Positions 13,759 through 26,303 are shown, numbered from the stretch's first letter. The stretch is 64,000 nt of DNA from Balanoglossus misakiensis (GCA_040954595.2 CM082581.2:12834001-12898000); one strand, 5' to 3'. A program made the numbers and translations. Notes: a model not told the origin generated them from the sequence alone.

Positions 13759-14853
13759 ATGGCGAGCAACAACAGCAGCAGCGCGACCACCGCCGCTCCC
13801 GATCCGTATGCCGGGGTCTGGGGCGGACGCTCCGAGGCAGAGATTGCCATCCTCGGTGTTGTACTCTTCGCCATCAGCCTGTGGACCGTCTTCGGAAACA
13901 TCTTGGTCATCCTGTCCCCGCTGACGAATCGCAAACTCCGGAACGTCAGCAACTATTTCATCGCATCGCTGGCGGTGGCGGACACGCTCCTCGGCATCAG
14001 CGTTCTTCCGTTCAGCGCCTGGTACGAGCTCAGGCGAGTCTGGGATCTGGGCGTTGACTTCTGTAACTTCTACGTCTCCTCCGACGTGCTGTTCTGCACG
14101 GCGTCCATGTTGAGCCTCTTCGCGATCAGCGTCGACCGCTACCTGGCCGTCACCGACCCGTTCTCTTACCACGAGAAGATGTCGTCGACGAAGGCGCTGA
14201 TTTTCATCTCAGTGGTGTGGCTCCTGTCGCTGCTCATCTCCTTCGTGCCGATCTACGTCGGTTGGAACACGGAAGACGGCAGCGTGCAGAACCACGCCAA
14301 CCCTTACCAGTGCGGGCTGGAGCACAACGTCACATACAGCCTCGTCGACGGCATACTGCTGTTTTTCCTCCCGCTGGTCGTCATGTGCGTCATTTACATA
14401 CGAGTGCTTCTGATCGCCAGAGAACAGGCGCGAAAAATCAACGCCATGAACGTCAACTTGAATCGTGGCGAGCCCGGCAAGAGCCAGAACAGATCCGCAG
14501 TCGACGAGCACAAGGCGACGAAAGTTCTGGCTGTCGTCATGGGATGTTTCGTGATATGCTGGGTGCCCTACTTCATCCAGTTTACGTTCTGCGGCCTGGC
14601 CGAGTGCACGGTGTCCTATGACGTGTTCTCGGTCCTCCTCTGGCTCGGCTACGTCAACAGTTCCATCAACCCGGTTCTCTACGCTCTCCTCAACAGGGAA
14701 TACCGGACAGCCTTCAAGCGCCTGGTCTGCTACTGTTGCACAGACGACGAGGGACGCAAGCGGTTCGAATACTCCTCCAATTCCAGCGGAGTGGCGCGAA
14801 AGAAGGGACTCAAAACAATCTCTGGTGACATTTCCATGGCCGAAAAGACGTAA
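13759..14853 (+). CDS. Hrh2-like: histamine H2 receptor-like aminergic GPCR
   Basis: Intronless 364-residue class A receptor with seven membrane segments (about 31-53, 66-89, 102-127, 145-167, 193-219, 252-280, 287-311). Visible anchors are N47 (1.50), D75 (2.50), C102 paired with C185, amine-binding D109 (3.32), DRY 126-128, CWVPYF 267-272 and NPVLY 304-308, then a cysteine cluster CYCC at 324-327 that may be palmitoylated. N-glycosylation sequons occur at N4, N5 and N190. The family call rests on TM5 and the start of loop 3: LVDGILLFFLP and REQARKIN closely resemble vertebrate H2, including D197 (5.42), which contacts the imidazole in H2. The partner threonine at 5.46 is leucine (L201), so ligand preference is uncertain. 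H2 receptors act at the plasma membrane through Gs and cAMP (family knowledge). Codons are GC-rich, unlike the flanks. 5-HT4-like or trace-amine-like receptors are the main alternatives. Confidence 0.9.
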   Translation: MASNNSSSATTAAPDPYAGVWGGRSEAEIAILGVVLFAISLWTVFGNILVILSPLTNRKLRNVSNYFIASLAVADTLLGISVLPFSAWYELRRVWDLGVDFCNFYVSSDVLFCTASMLSLFAISVDRYLAVTDPFSYHEKMSSTKALIFISVVWLLSLLISFVPIYVGWNTEDGSVQNHANPYQCGLEHNVTYSLVDGILLFFLPLVVMCVIYIRVLLIAREQARKINAMNVNLNRGEPGKSQNRSAVDEHKATKVLAVVMGCFVICWVPYFIQFTFCGLAECTVSYDVFSVLLWLGYVNSSINPVLYALLNREYRTAFKRLVCYCCTDDEGRKRFEYSSNSSGVARKKGLKTISGDISMAEKT

Positions 14854-16140
14854 ACCAGGAACTCTAAAATCGCGTTTGGCACCGGGTCATCGTCAACATC
14901 ATGCCAGTGAACAAGATTCCATTTCTGGCCACACAGCGTAGCTCACTTTCATTTTTATCAGACGTGCTTGTAATGGAAACATTACAAGTGCACAAAGGGG
15001 AAATTTATTGAAACATCGAACAAGAAGCAAATAGAGCGATAACCGAAAAAAGTGTGTGATTGGCAAAACTTTTCGACCCGCGCGCAATTGGGATATTTGA
15101 TGCAACACTGAAATCGAGTATGTTCTAACAAAATGACGTAACCATAGAAACGGTGTATAAGTGTACATATAATATGTTTAACTTAAACAGCAGATGTACA
15201 GTATTATAATTGTGATATATATTTTTATAAGCCAACAGGCAATAAACGATATCTTACAGCCAGATGTTTTGTAAATATACATGTAGCAATGTCGTGATGT
15301 ATATAGTTCAAAGGAGATTGGTGTCTTCTAACATTACGGTGAAAGTTACAAAACCATAATTACAAATGCGAGTACATATATGTATTATGTCGTGGGCAAA
15401 TGTAGGTACATAGAACAGTAAATGAGATTTTAATTAAGTAGTATCACGTTGCGACGTATCATTATATTCCAATTTGTGACAGATAGTTAATTGGGTCTAA
15501 TATCTCCGACTGGAGTCGGCTACATGCTTTTTGTTGATTTATCTTTTTTTTAATTGCAAAGTAGTTAGTGACGCGATTTTAATTTCCCTCTTCGCTGAAT
15601 ACAGTGTGGGTGGAACGACGACTCACTGATGGCAACATATTTACTTTTATTAAACGTAATATTTTGATCTTTGTTTAAACAATCATGTAAAAGATCGTTC
15701 TGAGCACATTTGTTGGATGACGAAACTTTACTGAAATGTGAATACTAGCCGCAAATAAACTCTGTCGGATACCGATTTATTTATTTATAAATGTATCGTC
15801 TCTTTGTCAACATGTTATGTTTGGCTGTACGTGTCGTAGCGTGTTTGTTTTCAGAGACTGCGTGTTGTACTTGCAGTGAGAGAAGAACTTTACTCACACA
15901 ACATTGGTTGAGAACAATGGTTGAAACGTGGACAGTCTACGAATGACACAATGTGTTGATCGGGAAGCCATATTTTCCGCCTTTCCCAATATATGAAGTT
16001 TGGAATGAGTGCGTGTGTGAATGTTTTGTGAACAATTGCAATGGTTGGTATGGTAAAGCTTATATTAATTGCAGATGGATTCAAATGCGGTACAGAACTC
16101 GAACTTGAACTTTTGAATAGCGAATGTCACGACCAATAAA
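14854..16140 (+). other. putative 3' UTR region with alternative poly(A) signals
   Basis: AT-rich sequence after the receptor stop codon has no coding potential. Canonical AATAAA hexamers occur at 15241, 15754 and 16135 on the plus strand, so 3' UTRs of about 0.4, 0.9 or 1.3 kb are possible. TACATGTA palindromes occur at 15278 and, just beyond, at 16412 and 16447. Which signal is used cannot be told from sequence. Confidence 0.4.
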
Positions 16141-16902
16141 CGGACATGTAAAATACGACCAGGTGCGCCTTTTCGAGGCACTTGCACCTGGCGCCATTTC
16201 CTGTTTTCGACCTAGAAATCTGCACTCGTTTCTTTCATGGACTGCCCGGTATTGAGTGCGCCCATTATCGGTAAACGTTTTCTTGTTACAATAGATATTT
16301 TTTTGTAAAGGAACAGAGACTACGACAGAAAGTCAGCTGAAACAGCGAGGTTTGAATGTCCTTTGCGCAAGTGGAAGAAATTTGTGAACTGTAAGTACAT
16401 GCGTACTAAGTTACATGTATATATGTCCAACATCTACGGAGAAAAGTACATGTACAAGTATTGTCACTGCATAATTTTGAGTTCATAGATTTATTATGAA
16501 CAATGAATAATAGTTTGAAGAATAAATGAAATATTTACAAGACAAGTCTGTCACTGACCGCTACTACACGGTTTTTGACTTCCTGATCTGAAAAGCTATT
16601 CCTGATCTTACACAATGTATTTCACAACACTGAAAACTGATCTTATGGTGGCCAAGAGTTCTTGATGTTCTTTCGTTTTCTTCAAAGAATGGCGTGGCGG
16701 GCGCCATTTCAAACACAAGGGTGCACAATGAATGCAGGTGATGGGCTCTGGCGAATATTCATACTCACACACAATGCCACGTTAATATGAAACAGATTTA
16801 ATCGTTCCACAACAACGGAACGTTTGGAAAATACTGAGTCATTGTAGATTGTTTTTATTCAGTAGATTGATAGTGGTCCACGCAGTGTGACCTCCACTCT
16901 AC
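16141..16902. other. intergenic, nothing recognised
   Basis: AT-rich spacer between the receptor 3' region and the minisatellite. I see no gene, RNA or mobile element apart from two TACATGTA palindromes (16412, 16447). Confidence 0.6.
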
Positions 16903-17470
16903 CCGACCCCTATTACCCACCACCCTCCCACGCCAACAACCCTCCCTCCCTCCCAACCACCTATCCACCCACTGGCCGAAATATCTGCAATTAACTTACA
17001 TGTCTGTTGCAGGCAGAGCTGACCAAGCCAGGATACCAAGACAGTGCCAGAGGTTTGCAAATCCCCCCCACCCGAGAATTTTATTCATCCGACCCCTATT
17101 ACCCACCACCCTCCCACGCCAACAACCCTCCCTCCCTCCCAACCACCTATCCACCCACTGGCCGAAATATCTGCAATTAACTTACATGTCTGTTGCAGGC
17201 AGAGCTGACCAAGCCAGGATACCAAGACAGTGCCAGAGGTTTGCAGATCCCCCCCCCCCCAACCCGAGAATTTTATTCATCCGACCCCTATTACCCACCA
17301 CCCTCCCCCGCCAACACCCCCCCCCTCCTCCCTCCCTGCAATTAACTTACATGTCTGTTGCAGGCAGAGCTGACCAAGCCAGGATACCAAGACAGTGCCA
17401 GAGGTTTGCAGATCCCCCCCCCCCCAACCCGAGAATTTTATTCATCCGACCCCTATTACCCATCATTCAT
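16903..17470. repeat. minisatellite, about 3.5 copies of a 165-192 bp unit
   Basis: The unit start CCGACCCCTATTACCCA recurs near 16902, 17089, 17281 and 17446; the last copy diverges after about 17461. Each unit has a C-rich stretch, then TTAACTTACATGTCTGTTGCAG, then a well-conserved core (GCAGAGCTGACCAAGCCAGG onward) ending in GAGAATTTTATTCATCC. The segment from TGTCTGTTGCAG onward looks like a plus-strand splice acceptor followed by exon sequence. The core-to-core distances (186 and 165 bp) are both multiples of three. As a result two frames stay open: one of 227 codons running to 17683, and one that reads AELTKPGYQDSARGLQIPP in every unit and stops at AAT TAA in the first two. I treat the long frame as a by-product of the repeat. 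Confidence 0.85.
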
Positions 17471-17836
17471 CCATCCCCACAACCCTCTACCAAACCACTC
17501 CCCAGTCCACCCACTCACCCGGCCACCCTACCCACATACCTTTCCCAAACTGGCCAAAACAACCCATTAAGTTTACCCAACCATTCCATCCACACCACCC
17601 TACTTTCACAAACTTGGTACGATCCGAGTGAGCCCATCACCTACATTCTTAGCAAAACCGTGTGCAAATTGAATGTTTTGTAGATGTTATGAAAACGATG
17701 TTTTTTGTTAGGCCACTTGAAATTCTTCAGGTGCTTTTCTTCTCACGTGATCAGTTATCTGACCGCGTCGTATTGGTCGTGTGACGCTTGGAAAATCCCC
17801 CAATCCCCCATATAATATATATGCCCCAACCCCACA

Positions 17837-17860
17837 CGGGATAATCAACCCGTTATCCCG
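17837..17860. repeat. 8-bp-arm hairpin overlapping a stop codon
   Basis: CGGGATAA (17837-17844) and TTATCCCG (17853-17860) are exact reverse complements separated by 8 bp. The TAA stop of the minus-strand gene (17853-17855) lies inside one arm. It could fold in the mRNA at the stop codon; any function is speculative. Confidence 0.7.
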
Positions 17861-18370
17861 ATTGCTTGTTTCCATGGTTGCCTCTTGCCTTTCTGGACCT
17901 GGCCCGTTTGACCTTCTTGGTCACCTGACAGTCTCCACCATTGACTGTGTCGTCTGAAGACTTGGCAGAAGCGGCTGTGCCGGGGACGAAATTGTCCTCA
18001 TCGAGGTATCTTCGGCTGCTCAACTCACCGTCCACCTCGGCGACGAAGGGAAACCGGGGCATTGGTGTGTCCTGTCTGTAAAATGGAGTGCGCTCAGTCA
18101 GTCTGGACCTCTCCTCGATTGACGGCAACATGCCGGAGCGCATATCTCGCTCGGCGTTACCTCCGAAGCGGACGTGTGACTTACGTGACTTTCTCGGTTT
18201 TTCAGCCTTTGATTGACGAGGCTGGACCAAGTGGCTCTCCGAGGTCGGGTGCTGGTCCATACCCGTTTGCTTTTCGCCAAGAACAAGCGAAGTAGATGAT
18301 GCTGGAAGCATCTTTGCACCGAACTTCTCAGTAGCACGTGTACGGGCAGTATCAACGTTCCACCAGTCAC
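17853..18370 (-). CDS. exon 7, C-terminal exon
   Basis: 518 bp from acceptor TTCATTTCAG to the TAA at 17853-17855. Encodes 172 residues including KSHVRFGG, MLPSIEERSRLTERTPF and a very basic tail with KKVKRARSRKARG. KSHVRF is only a loose match to a PP1-docking RVxF motif because the basic residue is misplaced. No poly(A) signal is obvious right after the stop; the minus-strand AATAAA copies lie in the minisatellite near 17267. Confidence 0.85.
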
Positions 18371-20376
18371 CTGAAATGAAAGCCATAAGTAGTACGACCT
18401 ATTAAACATCGAACCATTTTCCTTCTATAGAAGTGTTACCAGTTGCACCGCTGGCAGGATACAAGCAAGAATACTTATCTCGAATCATGTGACGCCGTGC
18501 CGTCATCACCATCTTAGAAAGAAATATAATTATATGTTTTAGTTTCAACGGAATGCTTACCATTCTGACTGTTTACTTTGCGTGGAGTCAACGGGGTCGG
18601 TGGTCGTCCATTGCGAGTAATGTCGACTTCCTGAAAGAGTTGACGACGACGAGCAAGGATTGATGGAAGATGGAGTTGCTCTCCGTTGGGGGCGCTTGGT
18701 TGTACAGCTGGCCCGGCCATGTTGTCTGCGCTGGTAACACCATGTGATCGTCCAGCCCCTGGTAGGGAGTTAAAGGAATTGTTATATACCACGTGGAAGT
18801 CTCAGTCGACGTAATGAAGTACTTCTGATGGTATTCAAGATTTTCAAAAAAGTCACTTGGACTGTGGATCAAAACATCGTGTCTCTTGAGTAATAACCAA
18901 TACATACCGTGGGCAATATTTGGAAGCTTTGCGGGTGCCTTTGGTGGCAATCCAATTGGAAAATCACCCTTCGCGTCTGCAGAATAAAACATGGAAAATT
19001 ATGTATACCTTCGGTTGCAAAGTATCTATAAGTGATATGTTCAAAGTCAGTAAGAGTAACGATGTATTGACGAACTTTTCATGAGAAACATCCGATCTTG
19101 GCTGTTTTCATTTAAATTTTGTGCACTACATCGACCGAGTTAGCAAATACCTTTGGTGTCGACAGCTTCAGAGGATGTAGAAGTTGCGGCGCCTTGCGAT
19201 CCAGGAGCTGGTACCAAGTTCAGCAGCTCGTCGGCAGTCTTCGACAGGTCCACTGGTGTTCGACGGGAACGAGCGGTGCGGCGCTTTGGAGATTTGACCT
19301 GTGATGGTGCGGTGGTTGCATCACCATCAATGATGGACGGCAGTACGTCACCTGAATTCAGGAGGGGGGGGAAGCAAAATTACTTTTGTAGAAGTACAAA
19401 GGAAACAAACAAATAAGAAAACGGTGCGATTCGTGCGGTCTTCGAAGTACACAGGTAGGTACAGATAACGAACTATATCTCGCAGAGGTAAATCGTGAAG
19501 CACACTGTATCAGACAGATACCTTTGCTGGTGACAGCCTTCAGGTCCTTGGCAGCGATTGGCTCGTCGGAAATAATATGTTTTCTGACATCTGTCGATCC
19601 GAGGGCTGGTAGTTTGAACAACTCGGCTGTCTTCGACAAATCCACATTCTTGGATCGGCGCCTTGGAGGACTGACTACCGACGGAGCAGCAACAGACTCG
19701 CCGTCAAAAATGGATGGTAGAACGTTACCTGAAACACCAAATTATGTCATGAGTGGTCCTGCCAACCTGGACATCAATGTGATTGTGAAGTTACTAACTG
19801 ATAATATAAAACTAAAAACTGTTTTATTCAAGAGATAAATATACTGAAACAGGTACAACACCGTGGAAGGTGCAGGGTTGACAAATACCTTTGCTAGTAG
19901 CAGTCACAGGGTCCTTCACAAGGTCGCCCTCTGGTGATCCCGGTAGTTTGAACATATCGTTGGCTGTCTTCGACAAATTCACCGGTGACTGACGGGAACG
20001 ATTAGAGCGACGCTTTGGAGATTTGACCCGTGACGGGGCAGACGTAGCCTCGCCATCAACGATGGGCGGCAGTACATCACCTGAAGAAGAACCAGTGTTA
20101 CTAGGAAAGTTCACATTAGGCCTAACGGTACATTACACCCAAAATTAGCGATTACATGTAAATACGAAATTAATTGAAAATATTGTTCAGTATGATATTA
20201 CAGCTTCTTAAACAGAAAAACTTACTTCTAATAGTCCGAGGAGCAGTTCCGACGACGGAAGAAACAACAGTTTCGGATTGAGTTTTGTCGTCGTCAGTTT
20301 CATCCGAGCGAACTTTCTCGAAGTTGCTCATTTGACGTCGTCGTAATAAACGGTTATTACGATCCGAGGAAGACAT
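17853..20376 (-). CDS. seven-exon gene for an exon-repeat, basic disordered protein (unknown family)
   Basis: Joining 20376-20226, 20080-19889, 19728-19522, 19351-19151, 18976-18908, 18758-18561 and 18370-17853 gives a 1536-bp CDS (511 residues plus stop). Every intron is GT-AG, 145-190 bp long and in phase 1, and all internal exons are multiples of three. Exons 2-4 (residues about 51-250) are three tandem repeats sharing VLPxIxDG, then APSxV, then SPKRR or SPPRRR, then VxLSKTA. LPSI recurs in exon 6 (LHLPSILARR) and exon 7 (MLPSIEER). Minimal CDK consensus sites are SPKR twice, SPPR and TPRK. The protein is rich in Ser, Arg, Lys and Pro, with no signal peptide or membrane segment, so a nuclear location is my inference. 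The start is supported by an in-frame TAA two codons upstream. The C-terminal KKVKRARSRK faintly recalls the KKVRRSYSRL stretch I remember in vertebrate sororin, but no sororin C-terminal domain is visible. I do not assign a function. Confidence 0.85.
18561..18758 (-). CDS. exon 6, degenerate LPSI exon
   Basis: 198 bp, phase 1-1, acceptor CCCTACCAG and donor G|GTAAGC. Encodes LHLPSILARRRQLFQEVD followed by PPTPLTPRKV, with a full CDK-type TPRK site. The order of LPSI then basic residues then S/T-P echoes the upstream repeats. Confidence 0.8.
18908..18976 (-). CDS. exon 5, short linker exon
   Basis: 69 bp, phase 1-1, acceptor TTTTATTCTGCAG and donor G|GTATGT. Encodes 23 residues rich in Pro, Lys and Ala (FPIGLPPKAPAKLPN). 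No repeat motif. Confidence 0.75.
19151..19351 (-). CDS. exon 4, repeat 3
   Basis: 201 bp, phase 1-1, acceptor ending in TGAATTCAG and donor G|GTATTT. Encodes DVLPSIIDGDATTAPSQV, KSPKRRTARSRRTP and VDLSKTADELLNLVP. It is closest to repeat 1 in the basic block. The acceptor's pyrimidine tract is broken by a G-rich stretch on the minus-strand C run (19361-19370), so it is the weakest of the acceptors. Confidence 0.8.
19522..19728 (-). CDS. exon 3, repeat 2
   Basis: 207 bp, phase 1-1, acceptor TTGGTGTTTCAG and donor G|GTATCT. Encodes NVLPSIFDGESVAAPSVV, SPPRRRSK and VDLSKTAELFKLPA. The basic linker between SPPRRR and VDLSKTA is about seven residues shorter than in repeats 1 and 3; the C-terminal tail is longer. 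Confidence 0.85.
19889..20080 (-). CDS. exon 2, repeat 1
   Basis: 192 bp, phase 1-1, acceptor TTCTTCTTCAG and donor G|GTATTT. Encodes DVLPPIVDGEATSAPSRV, then a KSPKRRS block and PVNLSKTANDMFKLPG. This is the first of three homologous exon-repeats; LPP replaces the LPS of the other copies. Confidence 0.85.
20226..20376 (-). CDS. exon 1 of the exon-repeat gene
   Basis: Codes for residues 1-50 plus one base: an acidic and basic polar N-terminus beginning MSSSDRNNRLLRRRQ. The donor A|GTAAGT follows 20226. A pyrimidine-rich stretch ending in TTAAG immediately before the start codon could be an acceptor at 20378, so this may be the second transcribed exon. Confidence 0.8.
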
Positions 20377-20695
20377 AGCTTAAGAGGGAGGGGGAGAAAG
20401 AGAGAGATAAGTTCCTTGACAACGGAAAACCGCAACTTATTTATCATTGTAGATACAGGCAAAATAATATGTTGAGACAATAAAAATTTGGTGTAACTTG
20501 TCGGTGTTGTACAATTTTAAACAAAATTGACACTGTTTGCATTTTTTTCACAAATCGCAAAAAAATTCTACCGCTATGTGTTTCCATACGAGCCATAGCA
20601 ACGAAACAAACCACAGTGCGCACCGTCAAATGTACATGCATACATAAACGAGAAAAAAAGGATCGAAAAATATACATAAACTTACTAGAACTTAC

Positions 20696-20990
20696 CGAAA
20701 GTGGTAAACGATGACTGTTATCGATGATTTGAGAAAAGACGGGTGAAATATCACTTCTTGAGTTCGAATTTTCTTGCGAAAAAGTCGGAACTTGAGCCTG
20801 CAGCGTACTGCGACTACAATAGCTGGAACCAGGCTGACGCGCACACCGGAGCGCAACACTGTCGGCAACAATCGCGTTCGAATTTCGAAGTTTTCGCACT
20901 TTGACGTCATAAAGAACTGTTTTACCGCTTACAACAAGTTCTGCCACGAGATTCTCGCTGGTCATCGTAAAGGCAGATCTTACCATCTTG
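20696..20990 (-). other. putative 5' non-coding exon / promoter region of the exon-repeat gene
   Basis: On the minus strand the sequence ends in a strong donor, TTTCG|GTAAGTTC, at 20696/20695, and a plausible acceptor lies at 20378. Joining these gives a leader exon. None of the three frames gives an in-frame upstream start that reads through to the ATG at 20376, so I treat it as untranslated. The stretch is comparatively CpG-rich and contains TGACGTCA at 20902-20909. Confidence 0.35.
20902..20909. promoter_or_regulatory. perfect CRE palindrome TGACGTCA
   Basis: A full consensus cAMP-response element (CREB/ATF family) sits in the presumed promoter or leader of the minus-strand gene, about 0.5 kb upstream of its start codon. 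Consensus match only; binding is not shown. Confidence 0.4.
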
Positions 20991-23900
20991 TCTAAATTGA
21001 ATAAGCACTTTGGTAGTTTTGTCTTAGGTGGTACTCATGTTTGTTAATCAGCAGATTCGCCCCCGAAATATGATAAACCGGGCGAAATAAAACTTTTTCC
21101 GTTACATTAAAAGCCGGCCATTACAGGCACCATTTACTTTTATATTTACCGTAATAGCGCCCTCTTCCGTGTGTGTGTGATATTCTTCACACATTTCAAC
21201 TGAGTCGGTAGGTACATACATACGGTGCAATTCCCGATTCAATTTAACAAACATAAATGACAGAGGCGTGGAACAAATTTTAAGATGCCCATCTCAGCCT
21301 CCGATAATTCAAGCGAGACCGGAAACGCTCCACCGTAAAATTGGAAATTGTAACTCCCAAAATCCAATATTGTGTTTTTATTGCACGGACAGAGGCAACA
21401 TGAAAGACAATAATTTACGTGCGCGGCAAAATGGTTCACTTATTGCCGTCTGCAATCAAAGCGCGACAGACAAGCGGGTGGACTATGTATTAATTAAGAC
21501 AAATATGAATTCCTCGTTAGGTTTGTTTGGTGCTTTGTGAACGCCAGACAAGCTGTCTGTTGAGAGGTGCATTTTTCCTGAAGTTGAGGCATTTTATTTT
21601 ATTGGCAAATCTCGTTCCTTGACCTCAAAGTATAAAAGGAAGAACAAAACGACCTTTATGCATAAAGACATAAAGATATCAGTAAACGTACCTCGCCGGC
21701 ACTTTACAATGGGCGTAAAACTGACGGCAGAGGCACCTTGTGGTCCATTACCGATAGTCAAGGTCACGGTCAGGGAAAATTAATGATCTTGGTATATGTC
21801 GATCACATTTTACGAGTTTGCTGGCAAAGATTGAATGGAAATTTAAAAACATTATACGAATTTACCTATCAACCACATAAAGACGCAAGTATTAGGACTA
21901 AGGCATTTTCATGTTTTTATTAACCGGGAGTCTTAAACATGAAAAAGGGCTGGAAAAGACACGACACTGCAACATCACAAGAACTTTCCCACAACGCTAT
22001 TCATAGCTAAGCGATTTCTCTCCATGGATGTCTCGACGTCTGGAAAATCGGTTGTTCCACTGAGATGAGAACATTCACAATTTCTTCATCAGTGACGTCA
22101 ACAGAATAGAAAAACAAACCAACGAGCCCACGCCTCCTTTAGTGTCACCGTCAACGGAGAATAATTATAGACATACTGACATACACAACACAGGCAGCAA
22201 ATATACAGACCACACGCGGTAAGAGAGACACGTCTTAAGTCGGCGTAAACCGCGTCGTGATGTAACGAAACGTACATAGGCCTACCACGTGCGATTTAAG
22301 AATCTTCAAATGTGGTGTAAATAAAGAATTACAATTACAACCAATCTCGCTGATTTAGCAGCATTCACGTAACTGAACCGCCCAGGGCTGGCAAGCGGGG
22401 AACCCTCACGACACCGGGAAATGTAGACACGCTTCGCACTTTCACGGAGACCACAGGAAAATGCTCAACAACAGTCCTAGTTATCTGTTATACTTCTCTT
22501 TCCTTATTTGTACGAGTTTTTTTGGGGGGTGTCACAGGTTCGACTCATATGTTTAGACTCTAAACAAATAAAGAAAGGAACTTTCAGAACTCATTAAACG
22601 CTATTTATATTCATTGAATGTGTCAATTAAAAACGACCAATCATTTCATCCGTAATTGACTGGTTTATGATATATGTCGGAAAAAAAGCATAGTTTGGGA
22701 AATTACATAATTACCGAAGAGGCATAATTATGACATATTTTCTGTCAAGGAAATTCTTAACTATGATTTATTCCATCGGCTGAGTTTACACTGAAGAATT
22801 CCACTATTGATTGCTGTTCCAACGTGGTGATCCTGTTTGCAGTGGTTATCGGCGGGAATAAAAAAGTTTCAGGGACGCCAGAGATGCACTCACAGGTGGT
22901 GGGTACGTGAGAGAAATAAAACATGACGTAATCAGCCGCCTGCATATTACTCGCATGTTTTGGCACAGGACCGACCGTTCATTGGCCCCATCAGCAAAAC
23001 AACACAATAACTGTTACTATGAATCGTTATGACAACAATAACTAAACGTTGGTCAAAATATGACTACCCTGACCTCGTGTTGCACAGATTGTAAAATTGA
23101 CACGAAATGATCAAGTTAATAGGAAATTTCTCAGCAGCTGTTGTGTACGTTAGTATGTCGTCATGAATGATGGCACGTGACAGCGACGGCGATATCACGA
23201 GTCGTATGAACTCTGCACGGCAAAATAACTTTAATTGCGTCAAAAATGTGAATTTATGGCAAGCACTGTGCGTGTATCCAACAGCCAGCAGCCCTCTCGT
23301 TCTGAAACGCGTCGTACCTCGAATCACGAGATCGAATGCGTTAGCAGCCAATCACAAACCGCAGGTCCCAGTGACGAATGACGTAATATACCTGTGCAAC
23401 CAATCGCTGCCCGCTGTTGCTGCTCATATACTATGCATAGGGGATGTACAGTCTTTCGTTTTTATGTCAAATTAGCTTGATTTACGAAGTTATATATAGA
23501 AAGTGACGTGGCACCATGCATGGGTCGGAGAAACAGATTCAGTACTAGACTCGCGATTGTCTCGGTCAGTGACATCGTTTTCCTATACAGTCATATGCTT
23601 TTGCGTTTGGTTGTCCGAGATTTTTAACAAGCAGCAGACAACTGCAGTACTTCCGCGGGCAGCATCGTCCCCCATACAGGCATAATACGAGCAGAAATTA
23701 CCCGGGCAATAGCACTATACATCCACTCTCTGAAAACTACACATGGATAACGAGTCATGCACCTACACTGTCTGTGAATGCAATTTGTAGTTAATGAAAC
23801 TTAAATATCGCAAACATCGTCGAGGGCCGACTTCCGCGACGCCCTTTTCAAGGGGACGTTGGCGACATTATCACGCTTCCGTTCGTATTACGTGTACATG

Positions 23901-26303
23901 CCACTGCGAATTGTCTCCGGCGATGTTGCAGACAAATTTGCGGTGGTACCCTGACAGGATAATGGCGCACGTAAAGATAGACAACTTAAATTGGCATTTG
24001 TGCGCGCGTTGGAAGAATAATGTCGATCGGTGGATATGCAATGTTGTGCAGCGCGGCGTAAATATCGCACTGTAGTCATGAGAACATTAAATGGAATATT
24101 CGTGCTGGTGTCATATAGGCCTAAGATCACTTACTGCCTGTGCTAGCGTCTTTCCAATGATATACCCCTGCCATCTGAATCGCATCAGCAGTTTCCATCC
24201 TGCAGACTGTCATTCACGTCACATTGCAGGAACCGAGCCAACACATGACTGGCGTTAGGCGTCGACGATTATGAACCCTACAACAAAGGAAAAGAAAGTT
24301 GAGCCACATGAGGGAAAATAACTAAGCAATTTCAGAAATGGTTAACAAAGGTCAGGGGAGGTTCTTTTTGTGATTGTGGTAGTGGTAGTGTGTGGGGGAG
24401 GGGTGGGGGTGGGGTGGGATGATCCGCAGCCGGCCGTCAAGTTGCCTATTTATCATTCGCCCCGTCGTAAGCATATCCACCAAGTCACTTTACACGAGGC
24501 CGCAGAAAAACAGATTAACGATTTACTTTTTTAAATTTTTCGCTGTATATCAAAAGTTTTTTTTTATGTTGTTTGCTTTCCTGTAACATGTTGCTTTGTC
24601 AGATGACGCACAATAAGTATGTACCAGGAACGTAGTAATAAGTAAATACTACAATGGCTTATTTTTTTGTTATGTACCATGAATTATGCCATAAGTGTGT
24701 TTGCAATGTTGCATGTTCAAACACTGCGACAATAGTCTAACAACTGGTGGTACTGCATGTGTCTTTGAGCCAGACATGTATGATACACGACAAACAGAAA
24801 AAAATCACACGAAATGTCGATGTTGTTCTCCCTCTAATAGACCAAAATTTATCCCAATGTCAACCACGTTCACATTAGCTACGCGAATCTGCATCACAAA
24901 ATAAGCCGCCGCCGCTGCCTTCAAAGGGTAAATTTTGATCTGAGCAATAAAATCGACGTGATTGTTCATTTTGGCAGGACTCTTATTTCTGATGCACGAA
25001 AGCGCTCGCGGTAACAATCGCTGGGCATCCGGGCAAACCATCAGTAATGCCTACAACACGCTCGTCACGCTAAATTAAGAAACTTGGTTCAGGGTAGATT
25101 AAATAGTGACGCAAAGAGCGGTAATGTTCCGGCAGTCGTTTACGGCATCAGAGAACTTTTTCTCTGTGCGCGATGGGTGACCTTAATGATCATTACCCAA
25201 CCGATCACATTTAAATGGAGAGGAAAAGACGAATAGGTCTAGTTTAGACGGGACTTGATTGGAAATGATTGCGATTTAGATTCGGAGTGTAACATGTGTA
25301 TTTACATCACCATGCCCGTATTGATGGCCGCCCTCTAGACCTCATCGCTTTATGTCTAGACCTGTTGATTCTCACATAAATACTTGAGCAACGTCAACGC
25401 ATTTTACGTCACTCGTGCGCGGTTTAAAAACGTCAGCAGTGCAATTGCGCGTTAATTCGTTCCTCTTATCATCTCTCGGTATCGCACCCGAGTGAAATCT
25501 TCGATTCTTTTCTCTCCAACGCTCGTCGTCGTGCCTCCATTGGCCAACTGATACCTCCATCTTATGTGATGCATTGATAATACGCGTGAAGAGTACATAT
25601 CTCGAAGAGACTTCTTGATTACAGCTTGTGATTCGTGTAATGCGAGGGCAAGCTATATTTTAGGTAAAATTTGCTGCTCGTCAGGGCTTGCTCAAGTATC
25701 CCCGGTGAAAATCGCTCGCTGCGGTCGTTAGGAAGTGATGAAGTGAGTTGCCTGGTTTAGAGTCAGCGTTGTTGGTGCTTCTGCAGGGTCGGACAAATTA
25801 TGCACAGGTGAGCGAGTCTTTCTCTCTCTCTCTAATACAACTTTGCAATATACTCTACCAATGACTGGGTGTACTTGGGTGACACCCGTATATTGTCTGC
25901 ACTTTGTGACGCATGAAAGTTACAATATACAAGACCACAAGTCACCGTTGCTTCGTCACAACCATGGTGTGACGGCCAACTGATTTTCCATTTGAGCTTG
26001 CCTCAACTAACATTGTTAATGTATCGAAATCAGAAAAAAAATAAGTAAAAAACAGCAACAATAACAACAAACTATGCCACAAAATAAATGAGTGAGTGCT
26101 ACATGATTCAACATGTTTCGACTCTTTGATTAACAATCTTCGCAAGTGTTCTAGTGGTTCTATAATTTTATAGTTCTCCAATTTAACGACAGAGGGCAGT
26201 CGAGTTTTATTTCCACAGGAATACGTTTATGCAATAAGATGAAACTAAATACACAGATAAAATTTTACTTCAACCAAGCGCGCTGCTTGTCTCTACATTG
26301 GAG